Shown here in pieces: positions 30,034-42,644 of a DNA stretch of 46,112 bases. Source of the DNA: Wenzhouxiangella sp. XN201 (GTDB lineage: Bacteria > Pseudomonadota > Gammaproteobacteria > Xanthomonadales > Wenzhouxiangellaceae). Location of the stretch: contig NZ_JAAIVI010000021.1 in the NCBI RefSeq assembly GCF_011008905.1, positions 1-46,112 of the forward strand, written 5' to 3'. The position numbers and the translations under genes are program-made. The notes beneath the pieces are model-generated. The model was given only the letters and a program-made list of their open reading frames with translations. It did not search any database and had not been told where the DNA came from. The number at the start of each line of letters is the position of its first letter. The stretch's first letter is position 1.

Positions 30034-32337
30034 ATGAAGCGTTATCTGTTGCTGCCGCTGCTGTTGCTCCTCGGTGCGAAAGCGCTGGCCGCGATCTCGA
30101 TCGACCCTGAACTGCGCACGGCCGTCGAGCAATCGCCGCTCGACCATCATCCTGTCGTGATCACCTTCGAACACCAGCCCGGCGATGCCACGCTGCTGGA
30201 TCTGCAGCTGGGCGGCATCATCGATGGCTACGTGCTCGAACAGCTACCCATGGTGCTCACCCATATCAACGCCAGCCAGTACGAGTGGTTGCGTGATCAT
30301 CCGGACGTGGTCTCGCTCTACGGCAACCGCATTCATCAGCCCTACACCAACGCCAGCCGGGAATTCATCGGCCAGGCGGCCTTGATGCGCGACCGCGAGG
30401 TCACCGCCGACAACGGCGGCATGCCGGTCAGCGGCGCCGGCGTCGGCGTGGCCGTCGTCGATACCGGCCTGGACGCCACCCATCCGGACCTGCAGCTGGG
30501 CAACAACGTCGTCCAGAACGTCTACTTTCCGCTCGCCGACGTGCCGCTGAGTCCGCCCTCCGGACTGGTTCCGCCGGCGGCCCTTGAGGATCAGCCAATG
30601 ACCGATATCGAGGGCGGCCACGGCACCTTCGTCAGCGGCGCGGTTGGCGCTACCGGCGCCGCATCGGGCAATTTCTACGGCGGCGTCGCGCCCGGTGCCG
30701 ATCTGATCGGTCTGGTCGCCGGCAACGATGCCGGGCTCTCCACCTTTGCCATCGTGACTGCCTACGACTGGATTCTGGTCAACCAGTTTCGCTACAACAT
30801 CCGGGTGGTCAACAACTCGTTCGGCTCCGATCTCGGAAGTGCTGAGAACTACGACCCCTACGACCCCATCAACGTCGGCACGCGCGAGATGCACGACCGT
30901 TTCATCGCCGTTGTCTTCGCCGCCGGAAACAGCGGCGATGTGCCCGGCGCGATCAACCGGCTGGCTGTGGCGCCCTGGGTCATTTCCGTGGCGGCCGGGG
31001 AAAAGGAAGGATTGGGCACGCCGGCGAGTTTCTCCTCGCGCGGTGAGGACAACGGCAGCGGCGTCGATTCGGCACCGCACCCTGCCGATCCGGACCAGGC
31101 GCCCAACCTGCGCCCCGACATCACCGCGCCCGGCGCGAACATCAAGAGCACCCGCTCGAAGGGCGCGGGCGTCACCAACCTGGCCGGTACCGCCCTGCTA
31201 CAGGACAATGACATTCCGCCCGGATTCCTGCCGTTCTACACCACCTCGCAGGGCACCAGCTTCGCCGCACCCCACGTGGCCGGGGTGGTCGCCCTGATGC
31301 TCGAGGCCAATCCCATGCTCACGCCACAGGAGATCATGGAAATCCTGCGAGATACCGCCATGCCGATGCCGTTCGAAGAACGCGTGGTCGGCGCCGGGTA
31401 TGTCGATGCGCACAATGCGGTCCGTAGCGCCATGGGCCTTTCAGCCGTGGAAGCCCCGGCGAACCTGATTCCCGGCCCCGACACTCCCGAGATCGTCGAT
31501 TCGCGCAACGACCAGATCGGCACCCAGGCCCAGGACATTCTCAATGGCCGTTTCCGATTTGACGATGGCAGCGAACGGTTGCTGTTCGAACTCGAGATGG
31601 GCGACCTGTCCGAGCGCACGCCCAATTCGCGTTGGACCCAGAGTGCGCAATTTGGCGATACCCGGGTATTTGTATCGTCGAACGTCACCGAAACCGGTGA
31701 GCTCGAATACACCTACGGCACCATCGCGCCGGACCCGGATACCGGCGTCAATACCCAGACCAACCTGGGTCCGGCCGACGCCGGCCGCGTCACGGGCAAC
31801 CGCCTGGTGGTTGAACTGGCGCTCGATCGCATCAGCGCAGCGGTTGGTTTCGACGTCTTCGGGACGACGGCGACGAGCACCGAGGCCAGTGCCCAGATCC
31901 TGATCGGCAGTAGCCTGACCGGCGGGTTGCTGCTCAATGCCGATTCGGCATCCGGGCGCGATTTCGTGGCCGGCCCCGACTCCCGGGACGAAGGAGACGA
32001 CAGCGAGGCCGATCCTGGCGACGGCGCAGTGGGTGCGGATTGTTCCGCGGGCTTCAAGGAGCGCTGGGCGGGCCTGATCGAGCCGGGCGCCTCGGCGTCC
32101 ATCCCGTTCCAGCAGGCTTGTGCCGGTTTCTCGGCCATTCTGACTTACCATCCCGGCAACCAAGACATTGGTATTGCCTTGCATGATGCAGACGGCCAGC
32201 GTATCGAGACCGCTGAAACCGGGAATCGACGCCGGCTGGAAATGGAAGGGCTGAGTTCGGGTGACTATGAACTGCGACTTTCCGGACCGCAGGATCGCGC
32301 CGTGGACTACGTCGTCCAGGTGCACCAAAAGGATTAA
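30034..32337 (+). CDS. Secreted subtilisin-like (S8) serine protease, divergent third paralogue
   Basis: 767 residues from the ATG at 30034, which has GGAGGG seven bases upstream; an in-frame TTG at 30019 is rejected. The signal peptide ends near AKALAA (20). Catalytic residues are Asp143 (VVDTGLD), His196 (GGHGTFVSG; the usual second His of HGTH is Phe), Asn in AAGNSGD and Ser409 (GTSFAAPHVAG). It has no SLH-like module. Instead an acidic Asp/Glu-rich stretch (about 645-670) leads to a C-terminal beta domain (FSAILTYHPGNQDIGIALHD ... YELRLSGPQ) resembling PPC/P-type domains that are often removed after secretion. The propeptide-like region (VVITFEHQPG ... QLPMVLTHI) is of the inhibitor I9 kind. 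It shares its upstream element with the other two. Confidence 0.92.
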   Translation: MKRYLLLPLLLLLGAKALAAISIDPELRTAVEQSPLDHHPVVITFEHQPGDATLLDLQLGGIIDGYVLEQLPMVLTHINASQYEWLRDHPDVVSLYGNRIHQPYTNASREFIGQAALMRDREVTADNGGMPVSGAGVGVAVVDTGLDATHPDLQLGNNVVQNVYFPLADVPLSPPSGLVPPAALEDQPMTDIEGGHGTFVSGAVGATGAASGNFYGGVAPGADLIGLVAGNDAGLSTFAIVTAYDWILVNQFRYNIRVVNNSFGSDLGSAENYDPYDPINVGTREMHDRFIAVVFAAGNSGDVPGAINRLAVAPWVISVAAGEKEGLGTPASFSSRGEDNGSGVDSAPHPADPDQAPNLRPDITAPGANIKSTRSKGAGVTNLAGTALLQDNDIPPGFLPFYTTSQGTSFAAPHVAGVVALMLEANPMLTPQEIMEILRDTAMPMPFEERVVGAGYVDAHNAVRSAMGLSAVEAPANLIPGPDTPEIVDSRNDQIGTQAQDILNGRFRFDDGSERLLFELEMGDLSERTPNSRWTQSAQFGDTRVFVSSNVTETGELEYTYGTIAPDPDTGVNTQTNLGPADAGRVTGNRLVVELALDRISAAVGFDVFGTTATSTEASAQILIGSSLTGGLLLNADSASGRDFVAGPDSRDEGDDSEADPGDGAVGADCSAGFKERWAGLIEPGASASIPFQQACAGFSAILTYHPGNQDIGIALHDADGQRIETAETGNRRRLEMEGLSSGDYELRLSGPQDRAVDYVVQVHQKD

Positions 32338-32406
32338 CAGACTGGCGAGTGATGCCAGAAAGATCAGTTCGTTAATTTGGTCGAACCTGCGGTGAATACC
32401 AAACCA

Positions 32407-33558
32407 ATGCGCTGCCGTAGGTATTGGCGGTACTGGCGGCGGCTTCTCAGTAGGGTCTTCAATGAGGAGCGGGCCTTTGACCGGCTGCAGTCATTTTGGC
32501 CGTCATCCGACGCCTTGTTGTTGACGGGGTGTTGCCTGATCGCGCTTTTGGGCATTACATCGTTTGCGGCGATCAAGTGGACTCAGGGTGGGCTCGATTG
32601 GATCCTGATCGGGATGCTCCTGCTGGTGCTGTTTTTTGCCGGTGCCGCGGTTTTCGTGCGGCAGACAAACCGTATCCATCTGACGGGCATGGCTGTGGCC
32701 GTGGTGGCCAGCGCAGCCGTCACCATAGCCCTTGCGCTCGATTCTAACGGCCTGCCGGGTGCCTGGGCTCTGGCCATTCCGGTGATCATGGCCAACTTCT
32801 TCGTCACCCATGCGCGGCTGGCTATCGTGCTCGCAGCCATCATGGTGGTGTTCCTGGTACTGGACACTCCTTCCGCGGTGGTGGGCAATGAAAAAATCGC
32901 CTTCGTGATGGCATTAATCTGCCTTGTCCTGTTGTCGCTCCTATTCTCGTGGCACTGGAATCGTCAGCATTATCAGCTGGACATACTGGCGCGCCGTGAT
33001 GCGCTGACCGGTGCCGGTAACCGGCGCTCACTGGAGCTGGATATTCAGGTTCGGGTGGCAAGCCGTGCTCGTGGAGAGTCGTGTGCCATTGCGTTGCTCG
33101 ATCTCGACAATTTCAAGCACTTGAACGATTCGTTCGGGCACGAATTTGGAGACCGGGTCCTGGTCAGTGTGGTCGAGATGGCCGGTCAGGCCCTTCGTTC
33201 GGGCGATCGCATCTATCGATTCGGTGGAGACGAGTTCGCGATCGTGTTCCCGGGGACGCCGCACGAAGGCGTCGCGGCAGCCCTGACCAAGCTGCACGCC
33301 GCACTGGCCCGGGGCTTCGAACAGCTGGGCCAGTCTGTGACGGTTTCGACCGGGGCGGCCTGCCTCGAACCTGGGGAAACGGCCGACAGCTGGCTCCGAC
33401 GCGCCGATCAGGCACTGTACCGGGCCAAAGCCGCCGGCCGGGACTGCTTCCGGGTTGATGAACCATTCAAATCGGTGAGCGCAGAAGGTATTTCTCACTG
33501 TTCGCTCGCGAAGCAGGCCGGCCGCGTAGGCAAAGGGCCGGGCGAGCGGCTCAAATAG
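32407..33558 (+). CDS. Membrane diguanylate cyclase (GGDEF)
   Basis: About 383 residues: a basic N-terminus, five or six membrane helices (about 35-183), then a GGDEF domain (about 195-350). The active site RFGGDEFA (GGDEF at 273-277) is intact, and an inhibitory I-site RSGD (264-267) sits exactly five residues upstream, so it should make cyclic di-GMP from GTP with product feedback. No EAL domain. The first in-frame ATG (32407) is used; TTG 32377 and GTG 32392 are possible. The last ~20 residues (from about SHCSLAKQAG) are not part of the fold. It follows protease 3 by 69 bases with no obvious terminator between. Confidence 0.9.
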   Translation: MRCRRYWRYWRRLLSRVFNEERAFDRLQSFWPSSDALLLTGCCLIALLGITSFAAIKWTQGGLDWILIGMLLLVLFFAGAAVFVRQTNRIHLTGMAVAVVASAAVTIALALDSNGLPGAWALAIPVIMANFFVTHARLAIVLAAIMVVFLVLDTPSAVVGNEKIAFVMALICLVLLSLLFSWHWNRQHYQLDILARRDALTGAGNRRSLELDIQVRVASRARGESCAIALLDLDNFKHLNDSFGHEFGDRVLVSVVEMAGQALRSGDRIYRFGGDEFAIVFPGTPHEGVAAALTKLHAALARGFEQLGQSVTVSTGAACLEPGETADSWLRRADQALYRAKAAGRDCFRVDEPFKSVSAEGISHCSLAKQAGRVGKGPGERLK

Positions 33559-33660
33559 TCAATTCTGGAAACGAGGCGGTGCCCCTGAAGTGGCCCGTTA
33601 ACCAGCCAACACTCGATTCTCTTGCGACCTTTTCGCCCGCCCGGGCGTCTATACACCGAC

Positions 33661-34203
33661 ATGAGCCTCTCGAGCCCCATTGACGACCTGGCCCTGGCCG
33701 CCCTGAAGCGACGCTGTCGGCGCACGCAGGAGCGGGTCTACCGCCAGTACTCACGGCCGGCGTGGACGCTTGCGGTCCGCCTCAGCGGCTGCGAGGCGCG
33801 GGCCTGGGATGCGGTGCAGTCGGCCTTCGTGCTGGCCTTCGAACGCGTCGGCCAGCTTCGAAACGCCGAGCAGTTCGGCTTCTGGCTGCGCCGCATCCTT
33901 GTCAACCAGGTCATGGATCAGCATCGACGCCGGGCGAGCGAGCAGCCGGAAATCGAGGAGGCGGGCGCATTTCGCGATCACGATTCGGCACTGGACCTGG
34001 AGCGGGCCCTCGCGGAACTCGACGCGCTCGACCGCCAGGTGGTCTGGCTGCACGACGCCGAGGGCATGAAGCACGCCGAGATCGCCGAGCTGGCCGGGCA
34101 GACCGTGTCCTGGTCCAAGTCGCGGCTGGCGCGGGCAAGGGAAAAGCTCAGGAAGCAATTGACGGCCGGCGAAGCGCCGGTCAGGAGCATGGAACATGGA
34201 TGA
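33661..34203 (+). CDS. ECF-type RNA polymerase sigma factor
   Basis: 180 residues. Region 2 (about 18-85) shows VYRQYSRPAWTLAVRLSG, AWDAVQSAFVLAFERV and FGFWLRRILVNQVMDQHRR. Region 4 (about 112-165) shows ALAELDALDRQVVWLHDAEG and AEIAELAGQTVSWSKSRLAR, the DNA-binding helix-turn-helix. The linker is short and acidic. I use the ATG at 33661 (MSLSSPIDDL). The anti-sigma candidate starts inside its 3' end (8-base overlap), the usual arrangement for an ECF pair. The 102 bases upstream contain GGAAAC and CGTTA blocks reminiscent of an ECF promoter, but their spacing is too long to claim autoregulation. Confidence 0.93.
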   Translation: MSLSSPIDDLALAALKRRCRRTQERVYRQYSRPAWTLAVRLSGCEARAWDAVQSAFVLAFERVGQLRNAEQFGFWLRRILVNQVMDQHRRRASEQPEIEEAGAFRDHDSALDLERALAELDALDRQVVWLHDAEGMKHAEIAELAGQTVSWSKSRLARAREKLRKQLTAGEAPVRSMEHG

Positions 34204-34675
34204 GCGCATCGACTTCACCCGAATGCAGCAAACCGGTCCGCCCGAGGACCTTTGGCCGGCGATTGCCGAGGATCTCGACCGGCGCGGGAAACAGCGTTTC
34301 CTGCGGCGCTTCTCGGCGGTGGCCGCGATGGTCGCCGTGGTCGTGCTGGCCACGGTGATGGTGGAGATGCCTGCCCCACCTGCGCCAGGTGATGGCCCGA
34401 CCGCACAGCCCGCGGGCGTGACGCTTGCCGACCTGCAGGCGACGTCGGCGCAACTCGAATCCCGGCTGGCCGACCAGCGCCAGAGCGTGGTCGAGGGCAT
34501 CGAGCTGGAAGCACTGCTCTGGCTCGAGACCGAACTGGCCTGGCTCGACGAGCAGCTGGCCGATTCGCCGGCCGACCGTGATCTCTGGCGGCAGCGGATC
34601 GTGCTGCTGCAGGAGCTCAACCGGCGCTACGCCGAAGGCGACTGGCGGCACGACCTGCTGCTGGCCAGCGTCTGA
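34196..34675 (+). CDS. Probable membrane anti-sigma factor
   Basis: 159 residues: a short cytoplasmic N-terminus (PPEDLWPAIAEDLDRRGKQR), one membrane helix at about 40-58 (FSAVAAMVAVVVLATVMVEM), and a periplasmic part with a proline-rich hinge followed by helices or a coiled coil (LADLQATSAQLESRLADQRQ). I see no zinc-binding HxxxCxxC motif. The assignment rests on overlap with the ECF sigma gene and on topology rather than a named domain. It is followed after 35 bases by the PDZ protein, so a set of sigma factor, membrane inhibitor and periplasmic PDZ protein is likely. Confidence 0.75.
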   Translation: MDERIDFTRMQQTGPPEDLWPAIAEDLDRRGKQRFLRRFSAVAAMVAVVVLATVMVEMPAPPAPGDGPTAQPAGVTLADLQATSAQLESRLADQRQSVVEGIELEALLWLETELAWLDEQLADSPADRDLWRQRIVLLQELNRRYAEGDWRHDLLLASV

Positions 34676-34710
34676 ACCGACCTGAATTCAACCCACAGAG
34701 GTACCTGAAA

Positions 34711-35748
34711 ATGCGCACACTTTTAATTGTATTGATTACCCTGATGTTGGGCGTTCCACAAGCCCTCATGGCCCAGACGGAGGAAGATGCCCAGGCCGTT
34801 GCCGAGGAAGAACGTGTCGAGCACGAAGCGCTGAGAGCGGAGCTCGAACAGGCGCGCCGCGAGGTGGCCGAAGCGGCCCGAAAAATGGCGCGTATTCAGC
34901 GTGAGCTGGCCGATACCAAAGCCTTCGATATCCGCGCCGAACGGCTCGAGGCTATCGAGGGCCTGGAAGGCGAGCTTGCCGGCATGGAAGAGCGCATCCA
35001 TCGCGAAGTCATCAGGGGTCTGCGCTTGACTCGGCCCCGCCTCGGTGTATTGCTCGGGGATGACGCCAGTGAAATCACCGGCGTCACGCCCGGCAGCGGG
35101 GCCGACAAGGCGGGCATCGAGGCAGGAGATCGGCTGATCTCGATCAACGGCGAGGTGGTCGATGGCAAGAACCCCGAGACCCTCCGCGCGCCAATGGAGG
35201 GCCTTGAACCGGGCGACACGGTCCCCGTCGAGATCGAGCGCGATGGCAGTCGCATGACCTTCGATGTGGAACTCTCTTCTCCGGCTCGCGATTTTCGCGT
35301 GATTACGCATAACATTTACGGGCCGCCACACGCGCCGGGTGCCCCGGATGCGCCCGCCATTGACCGGGAAGTGATCGTCCTGGAAGGCAAGGGCCCCCGG
35401 AGTCCGGCACCGCCGCTGCCACGGCGCCTGGCTGGCCTGGGCCGTCACAGCGACATGATCAGCAATCACGCCGGCCTCGAACCGTATTTCGGCACGGCCG
35501 AAGGCGTGGTTGTGCTGCGCATCGACGCGGACAACCCGCTCCAGCTTCAGGACGGCGACGTCGTGCTCAGCATCGACGGCGAGTCGGTTTCGCGTCCGGT
35601 GGAAATTGGCCGGGCCCTGCTGGGCCAGGGCGGCGAGACCGTCACGCTGGAAGTCATGCGCGACGGCGAGCGCATCACGATCGAAGCCGATCTGCCCGAG
35701 CCGAAGGCGGTATCGGCTCTGATGCAGACCCTCCTGCCCGGCTTTTAA
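34711..35748 (+). CDS. Periplasmic protein with coiled coil and two PDZ-like domains
   Basis: 345 residues: signal peptide (MRTLLIVLITLMLGVPQALM, cut near AQ), then a charged helical coiled coil (about 25-105, rich in EEER/ELEQARREV). PDZ domain 1 spans about 110-190 (RPRLGVLLG, TPGSGADKAGIEAGDRLISI) and a second PDZ-like domain about 258-335 (GVVVLRIDADNPLQLQDGDV). No protease domain is present, so it is not a DegP/RseP-type enzyme. PDZ domains bind exposed protein C-termini, so in this ECF/anti-sigma context a role in sensing misfolded envelope proteins is a reasonable inference. An intrinsic terminator follows. Confidence 0.85.
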   Translation: MRTLLIVLITLMLGVPQALMAQTEEDAQAVAEEERVEHEALRAELEQARREVAEAARKMARIQRELADTKAFDIRAERLEAIEGLEGELAGMEERIHREVIRGLRLTRPRLGVLLGDDASEITGVTPGSGADKAGIEAGDRLISINGEVVDGKNPETLRAPMEGLEPGDTVPVEIERDGSRMTFDVELSSPARDFRVITHNIYGPPHAPGAPDAPAIDREVIVLEGKGPRSPAPPLPRRLAGLGRHSDMISNHAGLEPYFGTAEGVVVLRIDADNPLQLQDGDVVLSIDGESVSRPVEIGRALLGQGGETVTLEVMRDGERITIEADLPEPKAVSALMQTLLPGF

Positions 35749-35766
35749 GCCCTCGAATGCCGACCC

Positions 35767-35798
35767 GGGCCCGCCAGCTCCGCGGGCGGGCCCCTTTT
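35767..35798 (+). terminator. Intrinsic terminator after the PDZ gene
   Basis: Stem GGGCCCGC (35767-35774) / GCGGGCCC (35786-35793) followed by CTTTT. It separates the ECF-PDZ set from the atp operon. Confidence 0.88.
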
Positions 35799-35832
35799 CT
35801 CCGGCCCATGCGTCATCGAAACGGGCTCAGTC

Positions 35833-35862
35833 TTGCCGCAAAAAGCAATCACCTGCTATAAT
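35833..35862 (+). promoter_or_regulatory. Sigma70-type promoter of the atp operon
   Basis: -35 TTGCCG (35833-35838), an 18-base spacer and a perfect -10 TATAAT (35857-35862), about 35 bases before the atpI start codon. Confidence 0.85.
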
Positions 35863-35896
35863 TGATGCGATTTGGACGAGACGGAGCGTAGGTCAC

Positions 35897-37184
<1,288 letters not shown>

Positions 37185-37214
37185 CTGGTGTTCGGAAAAA
37201 CTGGAATTTCTTGA

Positions 37215-37505
<291 letters not shown>

Positions 37506-37539
37506 CCGATCGCGACCGACTGGATACGGAGGCAAGGGC

Positions 37540-38010
37540 ATGAACATTAATCTCACCCTGATCGGCCAGAGCATCGCGATGCTGGTGTTCGTGTGGTTCG
37601 TGATGACCTATGTCTGGCCGCACATCACCGCCGCTTTGCAGGAACGCCGCAAGGCGATTGCCGACGGCCTGGCGCAGTCGGAAGAAGCCGAGCGGGCCCT
37701 GGAGAAGGCGAATGCCGAAGCCGACGAAGCCATTCGTGAAGCGCGGCGCAAGGCTGGCGAAATCATCGAACAGGCCAGCGTGCGCGGGAATCAGTTGGTC
37801 GAGCAGGCCAAGCAGGATGCCATCGCCGAGCGCGATCGCCAGGTTGCCGCAGCCGAGGCGGAGATCCGCCAGGCCACCAATCAGGCGCGAGAAGAGCTGC
37901 GCGAAAAGCTTGCCGGCCTGGCAGTCTCGGGCGCCAGCCGCGTGATCGAGAAAGAAATCGACACCGAGCGTCATCGCGAAATGCTCGACAAGCTGGCGGC
38001 GGACCTCTGA
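37540..38010 (+). CDS. atpF: ATP synthase F0 subunit b
   Basis: 156 residues, the peripheral stalk: one N-terminal membrane helix (LTLIGQSIAMLVFVWFVMTY) and a long charged coiled coil. The frame is open from 37444, but the ATG at 37540, preceded by GGAGGCAAGGG, gives the standard N-terminus MNINLTLIGQ. It links the membrane a subunit to the delta subunit encoded next, 13 bases downstream. Confidence 0.97.
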   Translation: MNINLTLIGQSIAMLVFVWFVMTYVWPHITAALQERRKAIADGLAQSEEAERALEKANAEADEAIREARRKAGEIIEQASVRGNQLVEQAKQDAIAERDRQVAAAEAEIRQATNQAREELREKLAGLAVSGASRVIEKEIDTERHREMLDKLAADL

Positions 38011-38023
38011 CGGTGTTTAAGCC

Positions 38024-38560
38024 ATGTTGAATCGAACCACACTGGCGCGGCCGTATGCCCGGGCCGCCTTCGAGGCGGCGAGCGCCGACAATACGCTCGA
38101 ACGCTGGAGTGATGCACTGACCTTTGCCGCCACCATGGTGGGCACCGAGGAAATGCATTACCTGGTGGGCGATCCGCGAATGGGCGGCGAGCGCGTACTG
38201 GAAGTGTTCATCGAAGTGGGCAAGGATCGCTTCGACGAGGCGTTTCTCAATTTCCTGCGTATCGCGATCGCCAATGGCCGGCTCGAGTTGCTGCCGGAGA
38301 TTTCCGAGCAGTTCGAGGAGCAGCGCCGTCAAGCGGATGCGCGAATCAAGGTGCAGGTCATCTCGGCGATGCCGATGGATGATGAGCAGACCGATCGCCT
38401 CGCAGACCGGCTCAAGTCCCGCTTCGGCCGCGAGATCGAAATGGACGTCGAAGTGGATGAATCCCTGATCGGCGGAGCGATCATTCGCGCCGGCGATCAG
38501 GTGATCGATGGCAGTGTTCGCGGTCGGCTCGAGCAGCTCGGCCGCCAGATGACTGGATAG
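38024..38560 (+). CDS. atpH: ATP synthase F1 subunit delta
   Basis: 178 residues. N-terminal helical domain (LARPYARAAFEAASADNTLERW) and C-terminal domain with the family pattern VQVISAMPMDDEQTDRLADRL and the ending LIGGAIIRAGDQVIDGSVRGRLEQL. It joins the b stalk to the top of the alpha/beta hexamer. The ATG follows the atpF stop by 13 bases. Confidence 0.97.
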   Translation: MLNRTTLARPYARAAFEAASADNTLERWSDALTFAATMVGTEEMHYLVGDPRMGGERVLEVFIEVGKDRFDEAFLNFLRIAIANGRLELLPEISEQFEEQRRQADARIKVQVISAMPMDDEQTDRLADRLKSRFGREIEMDVEVDESLIGGAIIRAGDQVIDGSVRGRLEQLGRQMTG

Positions 38561-38620
38561 ATGAACCGGTCCCGGCACCAGTGCCGGATCGAAATAAATT
38601 GATTGTTCAAGGATGCAATG

Positions 38621-40168
38621 ATGCAGCAGACCCTCAACCCGACTGAAATTTCCGATCTGATCCGCAAGCGCGTCGAGCAGTTCGAAATCTCTTCCGAAGC
38701 ACGCACCGAAGGCACGGTGGTCAGCGTCTCCGACGGCATTTGCCGACTGCACGGGCTGGCCGACGCCATGCAGGGGGAAATGATCGAATTCCCCGGCGAT
38801 ACCTACGGCCTGGCGCTCAACCTCGAGCGCGATTCGGTCGGCGCCGTCGTGATGGGCGACTACACGCATATCAGTGAAGGCGACACGGTTCGTTGCACCG
38901 GCCGCATCCTGGAAGTGCCGGTGGGTGAAGCGCTGCTGGGTCGCGTGGTCGACTCGCTGGGCAATCCGATCGACGGCGGTGGTCCGATCGATACCGACCG
39001 CACCGAGCCGATCGAGAAGATCGCCCCGGGCGTGATCGACCGCCAGAGTGTCGACCAGCCGGTTCAGACCGGCCTGAAGTCGATCGACGCCATGGTGCCG
39101 ATCGGCCGCGGCCAGCGCGAACTGATCATTGGCGACCGCCAGACCGGCAAGTCGGCCGTGGCGATCGACGCGATCATCAACCAGAAGGGCAAGGGCATCA
39201 AGTGCGTCTACGTCGCCATCGGCCAGAAGGCCTCTTCAGTGGCTTCGGTGGTGCGCAAGCTCGAAGAGCACGGCGCCATGGAACACACCATCGTGGTCGC
39301 CGCCAATGCCTCCGACTCGGCCGCGCTGCAGTACATCGCGCCGTACGCCGGCTGTGCCATGGGCGAGTACTTCCGCGACAAGGGTGAAGATGCCCTGATC
39401 GTCTACGACGATCTGACCAAGCAGGCCTGGGCCTATCGCCAGGTGTCGCTGCTGCTGCGTCGTCCGCCGGGCCGTGAAGCCTATCCCGGCGACGTCTTCT
39501 ATCTCCACTCGCGCCTGCTTGAGCGCGCCTCGCGCGTGAACGCCGAATTCGTCGAGCAGAATACCGGCGGCAAGGTCAAGGGCAAGACCGGTTCGCTGAC
39601 CGCTCTGCCGATCATTGAAACGCAGGCCGGTGACGTGTCCGCCTTCGTGCCGACCAACGTCATCTCGATTACCGACGGCCAGATCTTCCTCGAGACCGAC
39701 CTGTTCAATTCGGGCATTCGTCCGGCCATCAATGCCGGCCTGTCGGTTTCGCGCGTGGGCGGCTCGGCCCAGACCAAGATCATCAAGAAGCTCGGCGGCG
39801 GTGTCCGCCTTGCGCTGGCCCAATACCGCGAGCTGGCGGCGTTCTCGCAGTTCGCCTCCGACCTGGACGAGTCGACCCGCAAGCAGCTCGAGCGCGGCCA
39901 GCGCATTACCGAGCTGATGAAGCAGCCGCAGTACTCGCCGCTGTCGGTCGCCGAAATGGCCGTCAGCCTGTTCGCGGGTAACGAGGGCTACCTCGACGAT
40001 CTGCCGCTGAACAAGGTATCGGACTTCGAGGCCGCGCTGCGCGACCACATGAATGCCGAACACGAAGATCTGATCAAAAAGATCAACGAGAGCGGCGACT
40101 GGAACGACGAGCTCAAGGAAGAGCTGCGAAAAGCCTGCGACGAGTTCAAGAAGACCGGCAGCTGGTAA
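38621..40168 (+). CDS. atpA: ATP synthase F1 subunit alpha
   Basis: 515 residues from the second of two adjacent ATGs (38618 and 38621). CAAGGA at 38608-38613 is spaced best for 38621, giving [17 protein letters not shown], the usual start; an upstream in-frame TTG at 38603 is unlikely. The P-loop GDRQTGKSA is intact, as are the VLARQPPG-equivalent [18 protein letters not shown] region and the [16 protein letters not shown] segment. It forms the non-catalytic nucleotide sites of the F1 hexamer. Element E4 separates it from atpG. Confidence 0.97.
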   Translation: MQQTLNPTEISDLIRKRVEQFEISSEARTEGTVVSVSDGICRLHGLADAMQGEMIEFPGDTYGLALNLERDSVGAVVMGDYTHISEGDTVRCTGRILEVPVGEALLGRVVDSLGNPIDGGGPIDTDRTEPIEKIAPGVIDRQSVDQPVQTGLKSIDAMVPIGRGQRELIIGDRQTGKSAVAIDAIINQKGKGIKCVYVAIGQKASSVASVVRKLEEHGAMEHTIVVAANASDSAALQYIAPYAGCAMGEYFRDKGEDALIVYDDLTKQAWAYRQVSLLLRRPPGREAYPGDVFYLHSRLLERASRVNAEFVEQNTGGKVKGKTGSLTALPIIETQAGDVSAFVPTNVISITDGQIFLETDLFNSGIRPAINAGLSVSRVGGSAQTKIIKKLGGGVRLALAQYRELAAFSQFASDLDESTRKQLERGQRITELMKQPQYSPLSVAEMAVSLFAGNEGYLDDLPLNKVSDFEAALRDHMNAEHEDLIKKINESGDWNDELKEELRKACDEFKKTGSW

Positions 40169-40194
40169 GCGTCACTGACCGAACTGGAGTTTTG

Positions 40195-40274
40195 GGAACC
40201 GCAGATTACGCAGATATACGCCGATTCAAGTGAGAAAGTACCAATCTGCGGCAATCTGCGAAATCTGCGGTTCC
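40195..40274. repeat. Period-9 inverted-repeat element E4 between atpA and atpG
   Basis: Left arm 40195-40226 and right arm 40243-40274 are inverted copies with 27 of 32 positions matching. Each arm is about three units of a CGCAGAT core plus two bases, and the outer ends are GGAACC/GGTTCC as in E1. The 16-base centre would be the loop of a long hairpin in the atp mRNA. No gene inside. Confidence 0.85.
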
Positions 40275-40302
40275 AGGAAACCAACACGAAACTGAGAAGC
40301 AT

Positions 40303-41166
40303 ATGAGCGGATCAAGAGAGATCGTCGGCCAGATAAAGAGCGTCAAGAACACTCGCAAGGTGACGAGTGCGCTCGAGATGGTTTCGGCCAGCAAGATTCG
40401 CAAGGCGCAGGACCGGATGGAAGCCTCGCGGCCTTACGCGCGGATGATGCATCAGGTGATCGGCCATCTGGCCCACGCCAATCCCGAATACCGCCACCCC
40501 TTCACGGTCGAGCGCAAGGAAGTCAAGCGCGTCGCCTACATCGTGCTGGCGACGGACCGTGGCCTGTGCGGCGGGCTGAACACCAACCTTTTCCGTACCC
40601 TGCTGGGCGAGTTCCGGCAGTGGCAGGAGCAGGGCGTGGAGGTCACCACCGTGCTGATCGGGCGCAAGGCCGCACAGTTTTTCCGGCGTCTGAAGATCGA
40701 AGTCTCGGCGGCCACCCAGGATCTGGGTGAAAGGCCGCGCCTCGAGGATCTGATCGGCTCGATCAAGGTGGTGCTCGACGGCTACCGGGAAGAAAAGATC
40801 GATCGGGTTTACCTGTGCTACAACCGCTTCATCAACACGATGACCCAGCAGGCTGTGGCTGAACAGGTTCTGCCGCTGCCGCCGTCCGAAGACGAGCCCA
40901 TGCTGCAGTACTGGGACTACATCTACGAGCCCGATGCCGAGCAGCTGCTCGACGACGTGCTCACGCGCTATGTCGAGTCGCTGATCTACCAGGCCGCCCT
41001 GGAAAACGTGGCCAGCGAGCAGGCCGCGCGCATGGTCGCCATGAAGAGCGCCTCGGACAATGCCAGCGACCTGATCGACGACCTGCAATTGGCCTACAAC
41101 AAGGCACGGCAGGCCTCGATTACGCAGGAGATTTCCGAGATTGTGGGCGGTGCCGCCGCGGTCTGA
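40303..41166 (+). CDS. atpG: ATP synthase F1 subunit gamma
   Basis: 287 residues, the central rotor shaft. The N-terminal helix [20 protein letters not shown] and the C-terminal helix ending [20 protein letters not shown] form the coiled coil inserted into the hexamer; the middle [11 protein letters not shown] block is conserved. It starts at the ATG at 40303, 28 bases after the end of element E4. The leader lacks a strong Shine-Dalgarno (GAGAAG nearby). Confidence 0.97.
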   Translation: MSGSREIVGQIKSVKNTRKVTSALEMVSASKIRKAQDRMEASRPYARMMHQVIGHLAHANPEYRHPFTVERKEVKRVAYIVLATDRGLCGGLNTNLFRTLLGEFRQWQEQGVEVTTVLIGRKAAQFFRRLKIEVSAATQDLGERPRLEDLIGSIKVVLDGYREEKIDRVYLCYNRFINTMTQQAVAEQVLPLPPSEDEPMLQYWDYIYEPDAEQLLDDVLTRYVESLIYQAALENVASEQAARMVAMKSASDNASDLIDDLQLAYNKARQASITQEISEIVGGAAAV

Positions 41167-41240
41167 TGGGCTGCTCAAGGTACGTGAAACGAATTGAAAA
41201 CCCGGCTGTACTCGAACAAGTGCCGCCAAACATATACTGA

Positions 41241-42641
<1,401 letters not shown>

Positions 42642-42644
42642 GGA

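Noticed and set aside
33500-33556. GCGAAGCAGG-like sequence in the tail of the GGDEF gene as another B hairpin
   Set aside because: The stem does not pair and the TGTCGAGGCC linker is missing.
33559-33660. ECF autoregulatory promoter (GGAAAC ... CGTTA) upstream of the sigma gene
   Set aside because: The spacing between the two blocks is about 23 bases, longer than the usual 16-17, so it is not claimed.
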